The notes below the pieces were generated by a model, which was given only the letters and a program-made list of their open reading frames with translations, was not told the DNA's origin and made no database searches. A DNA stretch of 64,000 nucleotides, taken from assembly GCA_900317625.1 (NCBI GenBank), contig ONHK01000008.1:20154-84153 (forward strand). The letters run 5' to 3'. A program made the position numbers and the translations under genes. Below are positions 15,405 through 23,060 of the stretch, piece after piece (positions within the stretch are counted from its first letter, which is position 1; each line of letters opens with the position of its first letter). This DNA is from an uncultured Treponema sp. (GTDB taxonomy: Bacteria > Spirochaetota > Spirochaetia > Treponematales > Treponemataceae).

Positions 15405-15806
15405 TTATTTCTTTCGCCTAAAAAACGAAATTATCGAGTTCCACAGCTTTTTCAGAAAAATCACAATTTTTCGCCACAGACTAGGATTCCGCAGTTTTTC
15501 AAGCCTTTTGTATCCTTCCAAAAGCTCTTCGTTTGTAAATTCCTTGCGCTGATTGTTTTCTTCCAGCTCCATCTCAAGTTCTTCAACTTCGCTAAGATTG
15601 TTTTGAATCACCGCGTTTATATTTGTCCAGCCAAGCTGCTTTGCCGCCTGAAGCCTTCGTTCGCCCGCAATAAGCTCGTATTTGTTATTAAGAGTAATAG
15701 GATTCAAAAGCCCGTACGTCCTCAAGCTGTTTTTTAGAGCCTCAAGATCGCCCAAATCGCGACGCACACGTTTTTTTATCTTAATATCGTTAATATTTAC
15801 AAGCAT
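15405..15806 (-). CDS. Small ParB-domain protein with basic hydrophobic C-terminal helix
   Basis: 133 residues. The N-terminal 95 residues are a ParB/Spo0J nuclease-like domain (LGDLEALKNSLRTYGLLNPITL, and AGERRLQAAKQLGW with the GERR CTP/phosphate-binding box). The HTH and dimerization domains of chromosomal ParB are absent. The last 30 residues, NPSLWRKIVIFLKKLWNSIISFFRRKK in part, form a basic amphipathic or membrane-seeking helix. It is 5 bases downstream of the penicillin-binding protein gene, in the same operon. A link between ParB-type nucleotide switching and wall synthesis is only a hypothesis. Confidence 0.75.
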   Translation of the reverse strand: MLVNINDIKIKKRVRRDLGDLEALKNSLRTYGLLNPITLNNKYELIAGERRLQAAKQLGWTNINAVIQNNLSEVEELEMELEENNQRKEFTNEELLEGYKRLEKLRNPSLWRKIVIFLKKLWNSIISFFRRKK

Positions 15807-15811
15807 CAATC

Positions 15812-18370
15812 CTATTCCATAAGATAATTGTAATCAGGAAGAACTTCCGGTTTTGTTTCTTCTTTAGCCGGCTTGCTGCTTCCGCCATTCTGATTCAAAT
15901 TTACTGTACCACCATTCAAGAAGTCAAGATTTAATTGCAGCGGAGAAACATCAAAGTCAACGGTTCTGCGCTGACCAGACTGATACATCTCATTTTTCAG
16001 ACGTTCAATACTGATTGCGGAAGCTCTTGCCGCACGTCCGCCATGAACAGGACAAATTTCTGTAGGTTGAGTTCCAGACAAGAACCACAAAGTTTTTGTG
16101 TGGATGCCACATTCTGTGGTTGGAATTTTTCCGCTTACAGAACAAACTGTTGCCTGGAAAACACCTTCAACCGGCTTTTGGAAATCTTTTGCCGGAAGAC
16201 CGCGATGAATTTCGCGCATATAATCACCCCAGGCAAAACCTGCAAGAGTTGCACCGGTAATCTTTAAACCAAGGGACTGACCCGGCTTATCAAATCCGAA
16301 CCAGAACGCAGAAGTATTGTATGGCGTAAAACCGACTGTCCAGGCATCTGCCCAGTTCTGCGTTGTACCGGTTTTTCCGCCGGCCGCAATTGAATATCGC
16401 TTGCCTTTTTCATCTTTAAAATCAAACTTCCAGCTTTGAACACTCAAAGTTCCTGGACCGCTTACAGTTTCCTGAAGCATTTTTTCCATAACAAATGCCG
16501 TTTGTGGAGAAACAATCTGGTAAGCATCACCTTTCGCCTGCTGCGCCTCCCGGATTTCCCGCTCAGGATTAAGAATCACATTTCCGTTTCTGTCCTCAAC
16601 AGTGCGGATTGCCATTGGCGTAACTTCTTTTCCGCTTGAAGCAATAACAGAAAATGCACGGGCCATTTCAATCGGTCTTACAGAACAAACGCCCAGTCCG
16701 ATTGGATAGCCAGGAACGAACGCGCGGCTTGGAAGCTCCTCTTTTGAAATGCCGAGAAGCGAAACAGCGCGGTTAATTGCAGCATCAAAACCAATTCCAT
16801 CCAGAACTTTTAAAGAAGGAACATTCATTGAGCGGCACAAAGCGTACCAGACAAGAACATCCCCATCCCATTCACCTTTAAAATTAAGAGGAATGTAAGG
16901 CTTTCCGTCCGCTGTATGGAAAACAACCGGAGTATCTGAAATCGGAGTTGCCGGAGTAAATTTCTTTGAATCAATCGCCTCTGTATAATACAAAGGCTTG
17001 AACGTTGAACCAGGCTGAATACGCGCCTGAATCGCACGGATAAACTGGTTTTCCTGGTCAAATTTTGAACCTCCGACCAATGCTGTAATATAACCGGTTG
17101 TGTTTTCCAAAGAAATCATTGTTCCTTCAATCGTAGTCTTTTCACTTTCTTTTTTAGCAGTTGCATTCGCGCGGTTTATGACACCAACTTTCAATGTGTC
17201 AATTCCAGTCATCATAGAAACAACATCAAGAACTGGATTTATCCTATTTGTGTACGCCGCATTTGCAATAACTTCTGAACGCTGCTCGCTAACCTTGATT
17301 GCAGGAAGATTGAACATAAGAGAAATCAGTTCCGTCATCGGGATATATGTGCTGAACGCAACGCTTGAACGTGTACTGTGCTCAAGCTGATAGCGGCGGT
17401 TTGCCTCTGGAATGTATCTGTCCATCACCTTTTGCGCCGCAGCCTGATGTTTTAGATTCAATGTTGTATTTACAGTAAATCCGCTTGTGTAAATACTCTG
17501 AGAACCATAAATAAGATTTCCAAGTTCCCGGCGGACATATTCGCTGAACCAAGGAGCTTTGTCATCCCGCATCATATATGCTGAAGAGCTTGTTCGTGTG
17601 TAGTCAAAATCGCTCCAGAAATCATCAAAAGAATCCTGGGCCTCTGCCTCGCTGATATAATTCAGCTTAACCATGCTTGTAAGAACATCTTTCTGACGAT
17701 CCATCGCGCGGTTCGGATGATCAAAAGGATTATAAAACGCAGGGTTTGAAAGTTGAATAACAAGAATCGCAGCTTCCGCCGGAGTAATTTCTTCCGCAGA
17801 ATGTCCGAAATAATATTTTGAAGCGGCATTTACACCGTAAGTTCCACCGCCAAAATAAATTTTATTCAGATAAAGTTCAAGGATTTCATTTTTTGAATAC
17901 CGGCGTTCCATCTGGATAGCCCACCAAAGCTCTTTGATTTTTCGCATTATAGACATTTCAGCTCGGTCGCAATAAAGAGTTCCGGCAATTTGCTGTGTCA
18001 AAGTTGAACCACCACCAAGGGAACGCCCGGTAAGCTGACCAACAACAGCGCGAAGAATCGCCTTAAAACTAAAACCATGATGCTTGTAGAAGATTCGATC
18101 CTCGCGGGTAAGAAGCGCGTCTATCATGTGCTGAGGCAATTTATTCAGGCTGATGATTTCGCGTTTTTCATCAGAAGAAAATTCCGTGATAAGCTCACCG
18201 TTTATATCCAAAAGCTTAGTTGGAAGCGCTGTATCAAAAGAAGAAATATATTCAGAATTCTCAATGTTTTTAGTTTCTGCAAGACCGTAACCTAAAAGAC
18301 AGCCTATAAAAATCGAAGCAAAAAATAAAATGCCTACCCAAAAATAAGTAGACTTACGGATTGTTGTCAT
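15812..18370 (-). CDS. Class A penicillin-binding protein (bifunctional transglycosylase/transpeptidase)
   Basis: 852 residues. An N-terminal membrane anchor (about 10-30) is followed by a GT51 transglycosylase domain with catalytic REDRIFYKHHG (E90) and GGGSTLTQQ (119-127), then RKIKELWWAIQMERRYSKNEILELYLN. The transpeptidase has SxxK in QPGSTFKPLYY, SMN, and KTGTTQNWAD. A proline/asparagine-rich low-complexity C-terminus follows. It polymerises and crosslinks peptidoglycan on the outer face of the inner membrane (PBP1A-like). It starts a two-gene operon with the small ParB-domain protein. Confidence 0.95.
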   Translation of the reverse strand: MTTIRKSTYFWVGILFFASIFIGCLLGYGLAETKNIENSEYISSFDTALPTKLLDINGELITEFSSDEKREIISLNKLPQHMIDALLTREDRIFYKHHGFSFKAILRAVVGQLTGRSLGGGSTLTQQIAGTLYCDRAEMSIMRKIKELWWAIQMERRYSKNEILELYLNKIYFGGGTYGVNAASKYYFGHSAEEITPAEAAILVIQLSNPAFYNPFDHPNRAMDRQKDVLTSMVKLNYISEAEAQDSFDDFWSDFDYTRTSSSAYMMRDDKAPWFSEYVRRELGNLIYGSQSIYTSGFTVNTTLNLKHQAAAQKVMDRYIPEANRRYQLEHSTRSSVAFSTYIPMTELISLMFNLPAIKVSEQRSEVIANAAYTNRINPVLDVVSMMTGIDTLKVGVINRANATAKKESEKTTIEGTMISLENTTGYITALVGGSKFDQENQFIRAIQARIQPGSTFKPLYYTEAIDSKKFTPATPISDTPVVFHTADGKPYIPLNFKGEWDGDVLVWYALCRSMNVPSLKVLDGIGFDAAINRAVSLLGISKEELPSRAFVPGYPIGLGVCSVRPIEMARAFSVIASSGKEVTPMAIRTVEDRNGNVILNPEREIREAQQAKGDAYQIVSPQTAFVMEKMLQETVSGPGTLSVQSWKFDFKDEKGKRYSIAAGGKTGTTQNWADAWTVGFTPYNTSAFWFGFDKPGQSLGLKITGATLAGFAWGDYMREIHRGLPAKDFQKPVEGVFQATVCSVSGKIPTTECGIHTKTLWFLSGTQPTEICPVHGGRAARASAISIERLKNEMYQSGQRRTVDFDVSPLQLNLDFLNGGTVNLNQNGGSSKPAKEETKPEVLPDYNYLME

Positions 18371-18376
18371 TCTTAT

Positions 18377-18405
18377 ATTGTAAAAAAATAGATTTGTTTC
18401 GTCAA
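18377..18405 (-). promoter_or_regulatory. Strong promoter of the PBP gene, leaderless geometry
   Basis: On the minus strand TTGACG (18400-18405), 17-base spacer, TACAAT (18377-18382), then ATAAGA and the ATG at 18370. The consensus fit is good and no SD is present. Confidence 0.7.
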
Positions 18406-18436
18406 TTCAAGTACAAGAACATACAAAACCACATTG

Positions 18437-18470
18437 CAAAAAATGCCTGCACTTCCAGCGAAAAATCAAG
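18437..18470 (+). repeat. Repeat family B, truncated copy
   Basis: The stretch AAATGCCTGCACTTCCAGCG with flanking A tracts matches the first 35 bases of the family B copy at 21126; the remaining part is missing. Confidence 0.7.
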
Positions 18471-18471
18471 C

Positions 18472-18552
18472 AAAAAAAAGGCTCGGTATAGAACCGAGCC
18501 ATGCCCATCAGGCAACCGGGGAACATGGGTGGGAGGGGAAAATGTCCCCGGT
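18472..18552 (-). ncRNA. Candidate small RNA with C-rich loop and terminator
   Basis: On the minus strand three hairpins follow each other: a long stem ACCGGGG-A-CAT/ATGTTCCCCGGT (18515-18552) whose 15-base loop is pyrimidine-rich with CCCCTCCCACCC, a small stem TGCC/GGCA (18502-18514), and a terminator stem GGCTCGGT/ACCGAGCC (18480-18500) followed by eight T (18472-18479). A GATAAT box (18559-18564) would start transcription at about 18552; the -35 is weak. It lies between the PBP gene and a PEGA gene. It could instead be the 3' UTR of the PEGA gene. The C-rich loop could pair with Shine-Dalgarno sequences. No SRP or 6S motif is present. Confidence 0.55.
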
Positions 18553-18624
18553 AATTATATTATCGCCCTGATTATCAAATTTCTTGAATATTTTTTTTGA
18601 AAATGAACGAATTTCTTCAATCTT

Positions 18625-19608
18625 TTATTCTTCTGAAATCTCTAGGTCAACCGCAAGATTTACCGAATAAGATTTTCCTTTTTCAATGGAAAGAGAACGG
18701 ACAATCTCATAGCCTCCAAGCTGGCATTTTACAATGTGCTCACCTTCCGAAACGACAAATTCCGTCCCAAAAGAATCAACTTTTTCATCATCAATAAAGA
18801 CATCGGAATTTTCAGGTGCTGTAACGATTAAAGTTGGTGCGAGGCTCTTTAAATTAATCTGAATTTCTGACGTTTTTGCCTGTTCAATATAAACAGTCCG
18901 CATTTCATTTCTAAATTCCTCAGACTGGACATTTAAATTGTGTTTTCCTGAGTCAAGAAGAACTTTTCCGTTCAAAAGCGCAACCGGCGCATCATCAATA
19001 AAAACCTCGTAACTTGCGTTCTGTCCGTCCGGTGAAAAAACTTCAAGTTTTAAAGTTCCTTTATTCATAAGAACAGGCTTTACGGCAACATTAAACTTTG
19101 CATCATAAGTTTCATCAGGAACGCCTTTCATTGCAGGCTGAAAACGGATAAATGTATAGCCAGATGAAACATCCGGAACCGCCTCAATCTTGGCGATATA
19201 ACCATTATCTTTTATTGAATTTTTATTTTTCAGCGGAACATGAACAATCCAGTTCAACTTTGCAGGAAGCGGAGTTACAAAAATTCTTGTTCCAGAATAA
19301 TCTATTGTAGAAGCATTTGGTTTTGGTCTGATTCCATCATAAACAGAAAAAGCCACAGAATCGCGCCAGTCAGCAACTATCTGCGGAATTTTTATTTTAA
19401 GCTCAAATCCTTCAAGATACGTCATATCCTGAGGCATAAAAACTGCAAGGCTATCGTTTATTCCAAGAACCGCATTCTGCTCTTCCGCGGAATCACCCGG
19501 CAATGAAACAGAACAGACTTTCCTTACGCGAAAAGTTTCCACACCGCAAAACGAGCAAGGAATCAGCAAAAAAGAGAAAAACAAAAGTTTTGCAAAAAAC
19601 TTAAACAT
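18625..19608 (-). CDS. Secreted PEGA-domain protein
   Basis: 327 residues with an N-terminal signal peptide (LLFFSFLLIPCSFCG; the cysteine could be lipidated). The C-terminal half contains two PEGA-like repeats: SYEVFIDDAPVALLNGKVLLDSGKHNLNV (about 215-245) and SDVFIDDEKVDSFGTEFVVSEGEHIVKCQLGGYE (about 275-310), each with the xVxIDxxxxG...L..GxH pattern. Function is unknown; PEGA proteins are common in spirochaete envelopes and are thought to bind surface structures. It is 9 bases downstream of the M23 peptidase gene, so they are likely co-expressed. Confidence 0.8.
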   Translation of the reverse strand: MFKFFAKLLFFSFLLIPCSFCGVETFRVRKVCSVSLPGDSAEEQNAVLGINDSLAVFMPQDMTYLEGFELKIKIPQIVADWRDSVAFSVYDGIRPKPNASTIDYSGTRIFVTPLPAKLNWIVHVPLKNKNSIKDNGYIAKIEAVPDVSSGYTFIRFQPAMKGVPDETYDAKFNVAVKPVLMNKGTLKLEVFSPDGQNASYEVFIDDAPVALLNGKVLLDSGKHNLNVQSEEFRNEMRTVYIEQAKTSEIQINLKSLAPTLIVTAPENSDVFIDDEKVDSFGTEFVVSEGEHIVKCQLGGYEIVRSLSIEKGKSYSVNLAVDLEISEE

Positions 19609-19617
19609 ACAAAAACC

Positions 19618-20565
19618 TTAATACCGAATGAAATCAGCCGGATCAGCGGCGACACCGTTCAGCCTGACTTCAAAATGTAAATGCGGACCTGTTACTGCTC
19701 CTGTTTTTCCAGAAAGCCCAATCTGTTCGCCAACCCGCACAATCTCACCTTTTTTTACATCAATCCTAGAAAGATGGGCATATACGCTAGAAAGTCCACT
19801 TTCATGGGAAATCACAACATAATTGCCGAAAACAGAATCCATTTTTGCAACAAACGCAATTTTTCCGCTTTTACAGGCATAAACAGGTGTTCCCTCCGCC
19901 GCCGCAAAATCTATTCCATTATGAGATTTCCATCTTTTGTACACAGGACTGTCACGAAATCCAAATCCAGAAGTAACCCGGATACTGTCCAAAGGCGCCC
20001 GCATCGATGCATCAAGAAAAAAAGCACGCTGCGCAGGAGTAAATCTTTTTCCATAAAGAAAATAGAATTTCTTTTCATTTAAATAATAACATATTTTTTC
20101 CGAATTTTCCACAAAAGACTTGAATTCAGACGAGATTAGAATTTCAACAAACGAAACAGGATTTTCCCGCACAAAAATACCTTTTACAGTTGGCAAAACA
20201 ATTTTTTTTCCGGCGATTTTTTCCGAAATTCCAGAAAGAGAATTCAAGGTAATCAAAGTGTCATAGGGAATCCCTGAATCGGCGCAGACAGAAAAAATAT
20301 CCTCTGATTTTTTTGGAATATAAACGTAGAATTCTTCTATCGGTGGCGTAAAATTAAGCTCATCCGCAAAAATTCTGTCATTATGGGAAACGGTTTCCTC
20401 AAACTGACAAAAAACAACATCCGTGCGGGAAAGTTTTTTAATTTCAGGAAGTTTTTCAATCTCAATTCTGATTTTTTGAACCGAATTTTCTTCCGCAGAA
20501 GAAGAAATAATAGAAAAAACTTGCAAAACAACAAAAAAAATCAGCGCAAAAAAGTTATGATGCAT
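19618..20565 (-). CDS. LysM and M23 peptidase protein (murein hydrolase-like)
   Basis: 315 residues with a signal peptide (about 1-24). A LysM-like module (YVYIPKKSEDIFSVCADSGIPYDTLITLNSLSG, about 82-115) is followed by a LytM/M23 domain (about 200-310) with HNGIDF and HLHFEV zinc ligands and the GNYVVISHESGLSSVYAHL core. All metal ligands appear present, so it is probably an active endopeptidase on periplasmic peptidoglycan. Confidence 0.9.
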   Translation of the reverse strand: MHHNFFALIFFVVLQVFSIISSSAEENSVQKIRIEIEKLPEIKKLSRTDVVFCQFEETVSHNDRIFADELNFTPPIEEFYVYIPKKSEDIFSVCADSGIPYDTLITLNSLSGISEKIAGKKIVLPTVKGIFVRENPVSFVEILISSEFKSFVENSEKICYYLNEKKFYFLYGKRFTPAQRAFFLDASMRAPLDSIRVTSGFGFRDSPVYKRWKSHNGIDFAAAEGTPVYACKSGKIAFVAKMDSVFGNYVVISHESGLSSVYAHLSRIDVKKGEIVRVGEQIGLSGKTGAVTGPHLHFEVRLNGVAADPADFIRY

Positions 20566-20779
20566 TCTTTTTTCTTAAGATTTTTCTTACAATACAGAAA
20601 ACAGCCACGGCAAAAACCGCAAAAAGCACAACAAATGTATAAATTCTTGGCGCACAAACCGCAAATTTCCACAATGGAAAAACAACCGCAAATCCCACCG
20701 CAAGACAAAAAGCGACCAAGCCCAAAACCTTGAAAAGATTCAAAAAGAATTCCTTAATTTTCAACGCCACGTTCAACAT
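20555..20779 (-). CDS. Small two-helix membrane protein
   Basis: 74 residues with two hydrophobic helices (VLGLVAFCLAVGFAVVFPLW, and TFVVLFAVFAVAVFCIV) and a basic C-terminus RKILRKK. It overlaps the peptidase start by 11 bases, supporting an operon. A TAAAAT box lies 6 bases before the ATG with no SD. No family recognised. Confidence 0.6.
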   Translation of the reverse strand: MLNVALKIKEFFLNLFKVLGLVAFCLAVGFAVVFPLWKFAVCAPRIYTFVVLFAVFAVAVFCIVRKILRKKNAS

Positions 20780-20796
20780 ACATTCATTTTAAAACA

Positions 20797-20833
20797 AAAA
20801 GCAGGTCTTTGCATTCAAAAACCTGCTTTTTTT
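20797..20833. terminator. Bidirectional intrinsic terminator after the ferredoxin gene
   Basis: AAAAGCAGGT and ACCTGCTTTT are inverted around a 14-base loop, with a T run on the plus side and A-rich bases giving T on the minus side. It ends the ferredoxin transcript on the minus strand, 12 bases after the stop. Confidence 0.8.
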
Positions 20834-20844
20834 CGCAAAATAAT

Positions 20845-21015
20845 TTACTCTGAAATTGCTTCTGCTGGACAAGTAGACGCACAAGAACCACAGCTGATGC
20901 ATTTGTCTGCATCGATAGCTCTTTTGTCGTTTACTTCTGAAATTGCTCCAACCGGACAATCAGGTTCGCATGCGCCACAATTAACGCATTTATCTGAATC
21001 AACTTTGTAAGCCAT
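20845..21015 (-). CDS. 2x[4Fe-4S] ferredoxin
   Basis: 56 residues, too short for a 60-codon cutoff. Two CxxCxxCxxxCP clusters are visible: CVNCGACEPDCP and CISCGSCASTCP, each followed by VGAISE/AEAISE. The start has an AAGGAGAACGACT SD region. It is a typical clostridial-type electron carrier for low-potential reactions in anaerobes, and is a monocistronic gene with its own terminator. Confidence 0.95.
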   Translation of the reverse strand: MAYKVDSDKCVNCGACEPDCPVGAISEVNDKRAIDADKCISCGSCASTCPAEAISE

Positions 21016-21125
21016 AGTCGTTCTCCTTACAGCTAAAAATGAACTAGAAAAATATTACTCTACGCAAAACGAATTTTCAACAAATCAAAGTTCGCAATGG
21101 CTAACTAAATTTTACAAAAAAGTTG

Positions 21126-21300
21126 AAGAAAAAAATGCCTGCACTTCCAGCGGAAAAACAAAATTGGCTATGGTTGCAATTTTTTTTAGGAAGAAAACTT
21201 CAATTCGCAAAGCTCATTTTCAGTTTTCTTTTATGCCTGCGGCAAAAAAATGGCAAATTACGCCACTTTTGTTTTTTCGCTTCCGTTGCGGCATTTTCTT
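21126..21300 (+). repeat. Repeat family B, long copy 1 (upstream of deoC)
   Basis: About 175 bases beginning AAGAAAAAAATGCCTGC and ending TTGCGGCATTTTCTT, so the ends are inverted (AAAATGCC/GGCATTTT). Internal landmarks shared with the copy at 58701 are TTGGCTATGGT, TTTTTTAGGAAGAA and TTTTATGCC..CGGCAAAA. It is open in frame with deoC but is not part of that protein. Confidence 0.75.
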
Positions 21301-21356
21301 GCGCAATTATTTTACCGATAGACATTTTTTGCCACTTCATTCAAAATATCAGAAGA

Positions 21357-22097
21357 ATGAAAAAAGAAACACTTGCAAAATTTATTGATCACACAATGCT
21401 TGCCCAGACCGCTGGAATCAAGGAAATAATCCGGCTTTGCGCAGAGGCAAAAAACTATAAATTCAAATCAGTCTGCATAAATCCGGTTTATATTCCTGTC
21501 TGCAAAAGTGAGCTAAACCAGACAGATGTGAAAATCTGCACAGTAATCGGATTTCCGCTCGGAGCCACATCCTCAAAGGACAAAGCCGCGGAAACTGTAG
21601 AAGCAATAATCAACGGCGCTGATGAAGTTGATATGGTGATAAATGCCGGAGCTGCGTTGGAATGTCGCTTCAGTTCAATAGAAATGGACATTGCAGAAGT
21701 TGTTCAAGCCGCAAGATTCGCCGGGGAAAAAGTCGGAAAACAAATTGTTGTAAAAGTTATTCTTGAAACCTGTTTTCTTTCTGATGAAACAATTGTAACT
21801 TGCTGCCAATGCGCAGTTCGTACCGGAGCAGATTTTGTAAAAACTTCAACAGGTTTTGCGACTCCAAAAGATTCTGCCGGAAACATTCTTCCGAATGGAG
21901 CTTCAGCGCATCATATCCAAATAATGAGAAAAGCCGTTGGAAAAGATTTCGGTGTAAAAGCCTCTGGAGGAATCAGAAACGCAAAAAAGACCGCAGAAAT
22001 GATTGCCGCCGGTGCGAACAGAATCGGAACTTCAAGCGGAATTCAAATCATGGAAAACTGGGATGAATCCCTAAAAATTCCAGGCTGGGATGACTAA
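21357..22097 (+). CDS. deoC: Deoxyribose-phosphate aldolase
   Basis: 246 residues from the ATG at 21357. It cleaves 2-deoxyribose-5-phosphate to acetaldehyde and glyceraldehyde-3-phosphate in nucleoside breakdown. DeoC landmarks: IDHTMLAQ near the N-terminus, TVIGFPLGA, DEVDMVINAGA, the VVKVILET lysine, and the Schiff-base lysine in FVKTSTGFA. Length is normal from this start. Open codons continue upstream to 21123 but this extra sequence is a copy of an intergenic repeat. It is a plausible partner of the adenosine deaminase at 33 kb in nucleoside salvage. Confidence 0.95.
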   Translation: MKKETLAKFIDHTMLAQTAGIKEIIRLCAEAKNYKFKSVCINPVYIPVCKSELNQTDVKICTVIGFPLGATSSKDKAAETVEAIINGADEVDMVINAGAALECRFSSIEMDIAEVVQAARFAGEKVGKQIVVKVILETCFLSDETIVTCCQCAVRTGADFVKTSTGFATPKDSAGNILPNGASAHHIQIMRKAVGKDFGVKASGGIRNAKKTAEMIAAGANRIGTSSGIQIMENWDESLKIPGWDD

Positions 22098-23060
22098 CTA
22101 AAGAACAGCGTCTTTTACCTTGAACCAGAAAAGCTGATTTTCTTTCATCGCGCAGTCGATTTTATTTTCCTGATAAAGATAATAAAGATACGCGCGGATT
22201 GTGCTTCCAATCAAAAGGTATTGTGGAGTCCGAAGTTTTATGTCGTTCATGTCGGCAACTGCCTTCATAAGTTCCGAAAATGTAAGCCGCCTGTCATCTT
22301 TTAAGGCGCGCAAAATGCAATATTCCGTGGAAAGAATCGCAATATTGTTCATCTCAACAGTTTCCTGGATTCTTTGGCAAGGCTCGCCGTGGCAAGGAAT
22401 GTACCAGTCAAAATCCGTTTCATTCAACTTGTTCAATGTCTGCTTAAACGCTCCCAAATCAACAAGATAAGAAATCCAGTATTTTAAGACATGCATCCTG
22501 CCAAAAACCGCGTCTCCAGGAAAAAATACAGTTTCACCTTTTTTGCTTGTAAAAAGAACGCCAAGCATATTCAGATAATGCCCCGGAAGACTGATGAAAT
22601 TTATTTTTCCACCGCCACGCAGCTTTATCTCAGAATTTTCATCAATAAATTTATCCGCCTTTGAAGGTTTTGCAACATAATAGCTAGACTGAAGATGTGG
22701 CAACGGCATTGAGCCGCAAGTAATTATCGACTGCAAAAGATTACATTCAAGACCGGCAGACTCAACTCGGTCGCACCAAATCTGACATCCAGTTTTTTGA
22801 ACAAAAAAAGCGTTTCCACCGCAGTGGTCTGCATGAGAATGAGTATTTATTATGGCAACAAGATTGAATCCGCCGTTTTCAGCTGGAAAAAGTTCGTTCA
22901 GCTCACAAAAAATGCGCGCCGCATCCTCTGAATCACCGCCGGAATCAACAAGATAAATATCTTTTGCCTTAGAGCCACGTTTTCCCTGAACCGCAATTAC
23001 ACCAACATTTGTTGCACCCGGAATATAGAAAACGTTGCCAAGAATTTTTTTTGCTGTCAT
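22098..23060 (-). CDS. Metallo-beta-lactamase-fold hydrolase
   Basis: 320 residues. The zinc site HSHADHCGG (about 82-90) and further ligands (LPGHYLNMLGV, FFPGDAVFG, IPCHGEP) are in the right order. The C-terminal 80 residues look like a winged helix (LTFSELMKAVADMNDIK...YLLIGSTIRAYLYYL), as in some RNA/lactonase-like MBL proteins. Substrate is unknown. Its start overlaps the phosphofructokinase stop by one base, so it is translationally coupled to it. Confidence 0.85.
   Translation of the reverse strand: MTAKKILGNVFYIPGATNVGVIAVQGKRGSKAKDIYLVDSGGDSEDAARIFCELNELFPAENGGFNLVAIINTHSHADHCGGNAFFVQKTGCQIWCDRVESAGLECNLLQSIITCGSMPLPHLQSSYYVAKPSKADKFIDENSEIKLRGGGKINFISLPGHYLNMLGVLFTSKKGETVFFPGDAVFGRMHVLKYWISYLVDLGAFKQTLNKLNETDFDWYIPCHGEPCQRIQETVEMNNIAILSTEYCILRALKDDRRLTFSELMKAVADMNDIKLRTPQYLLIGSTIRAYLYYLYQENKIDCAMKENQLFWFKVKDAVL

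Noticed and set aside
18480..18552. SRP (4.5S) RNA or 6S RNA
   Set aside because: The conserved SRP tetraloop region and the large 6S bulge are not found.
21123..21356. Long N-terminal extension of DeoC
   Set aside because: The extension is repeat family B sequence, also found upstream of the IMP cyclohydrolase gene; DeoC has normal length from 21357.
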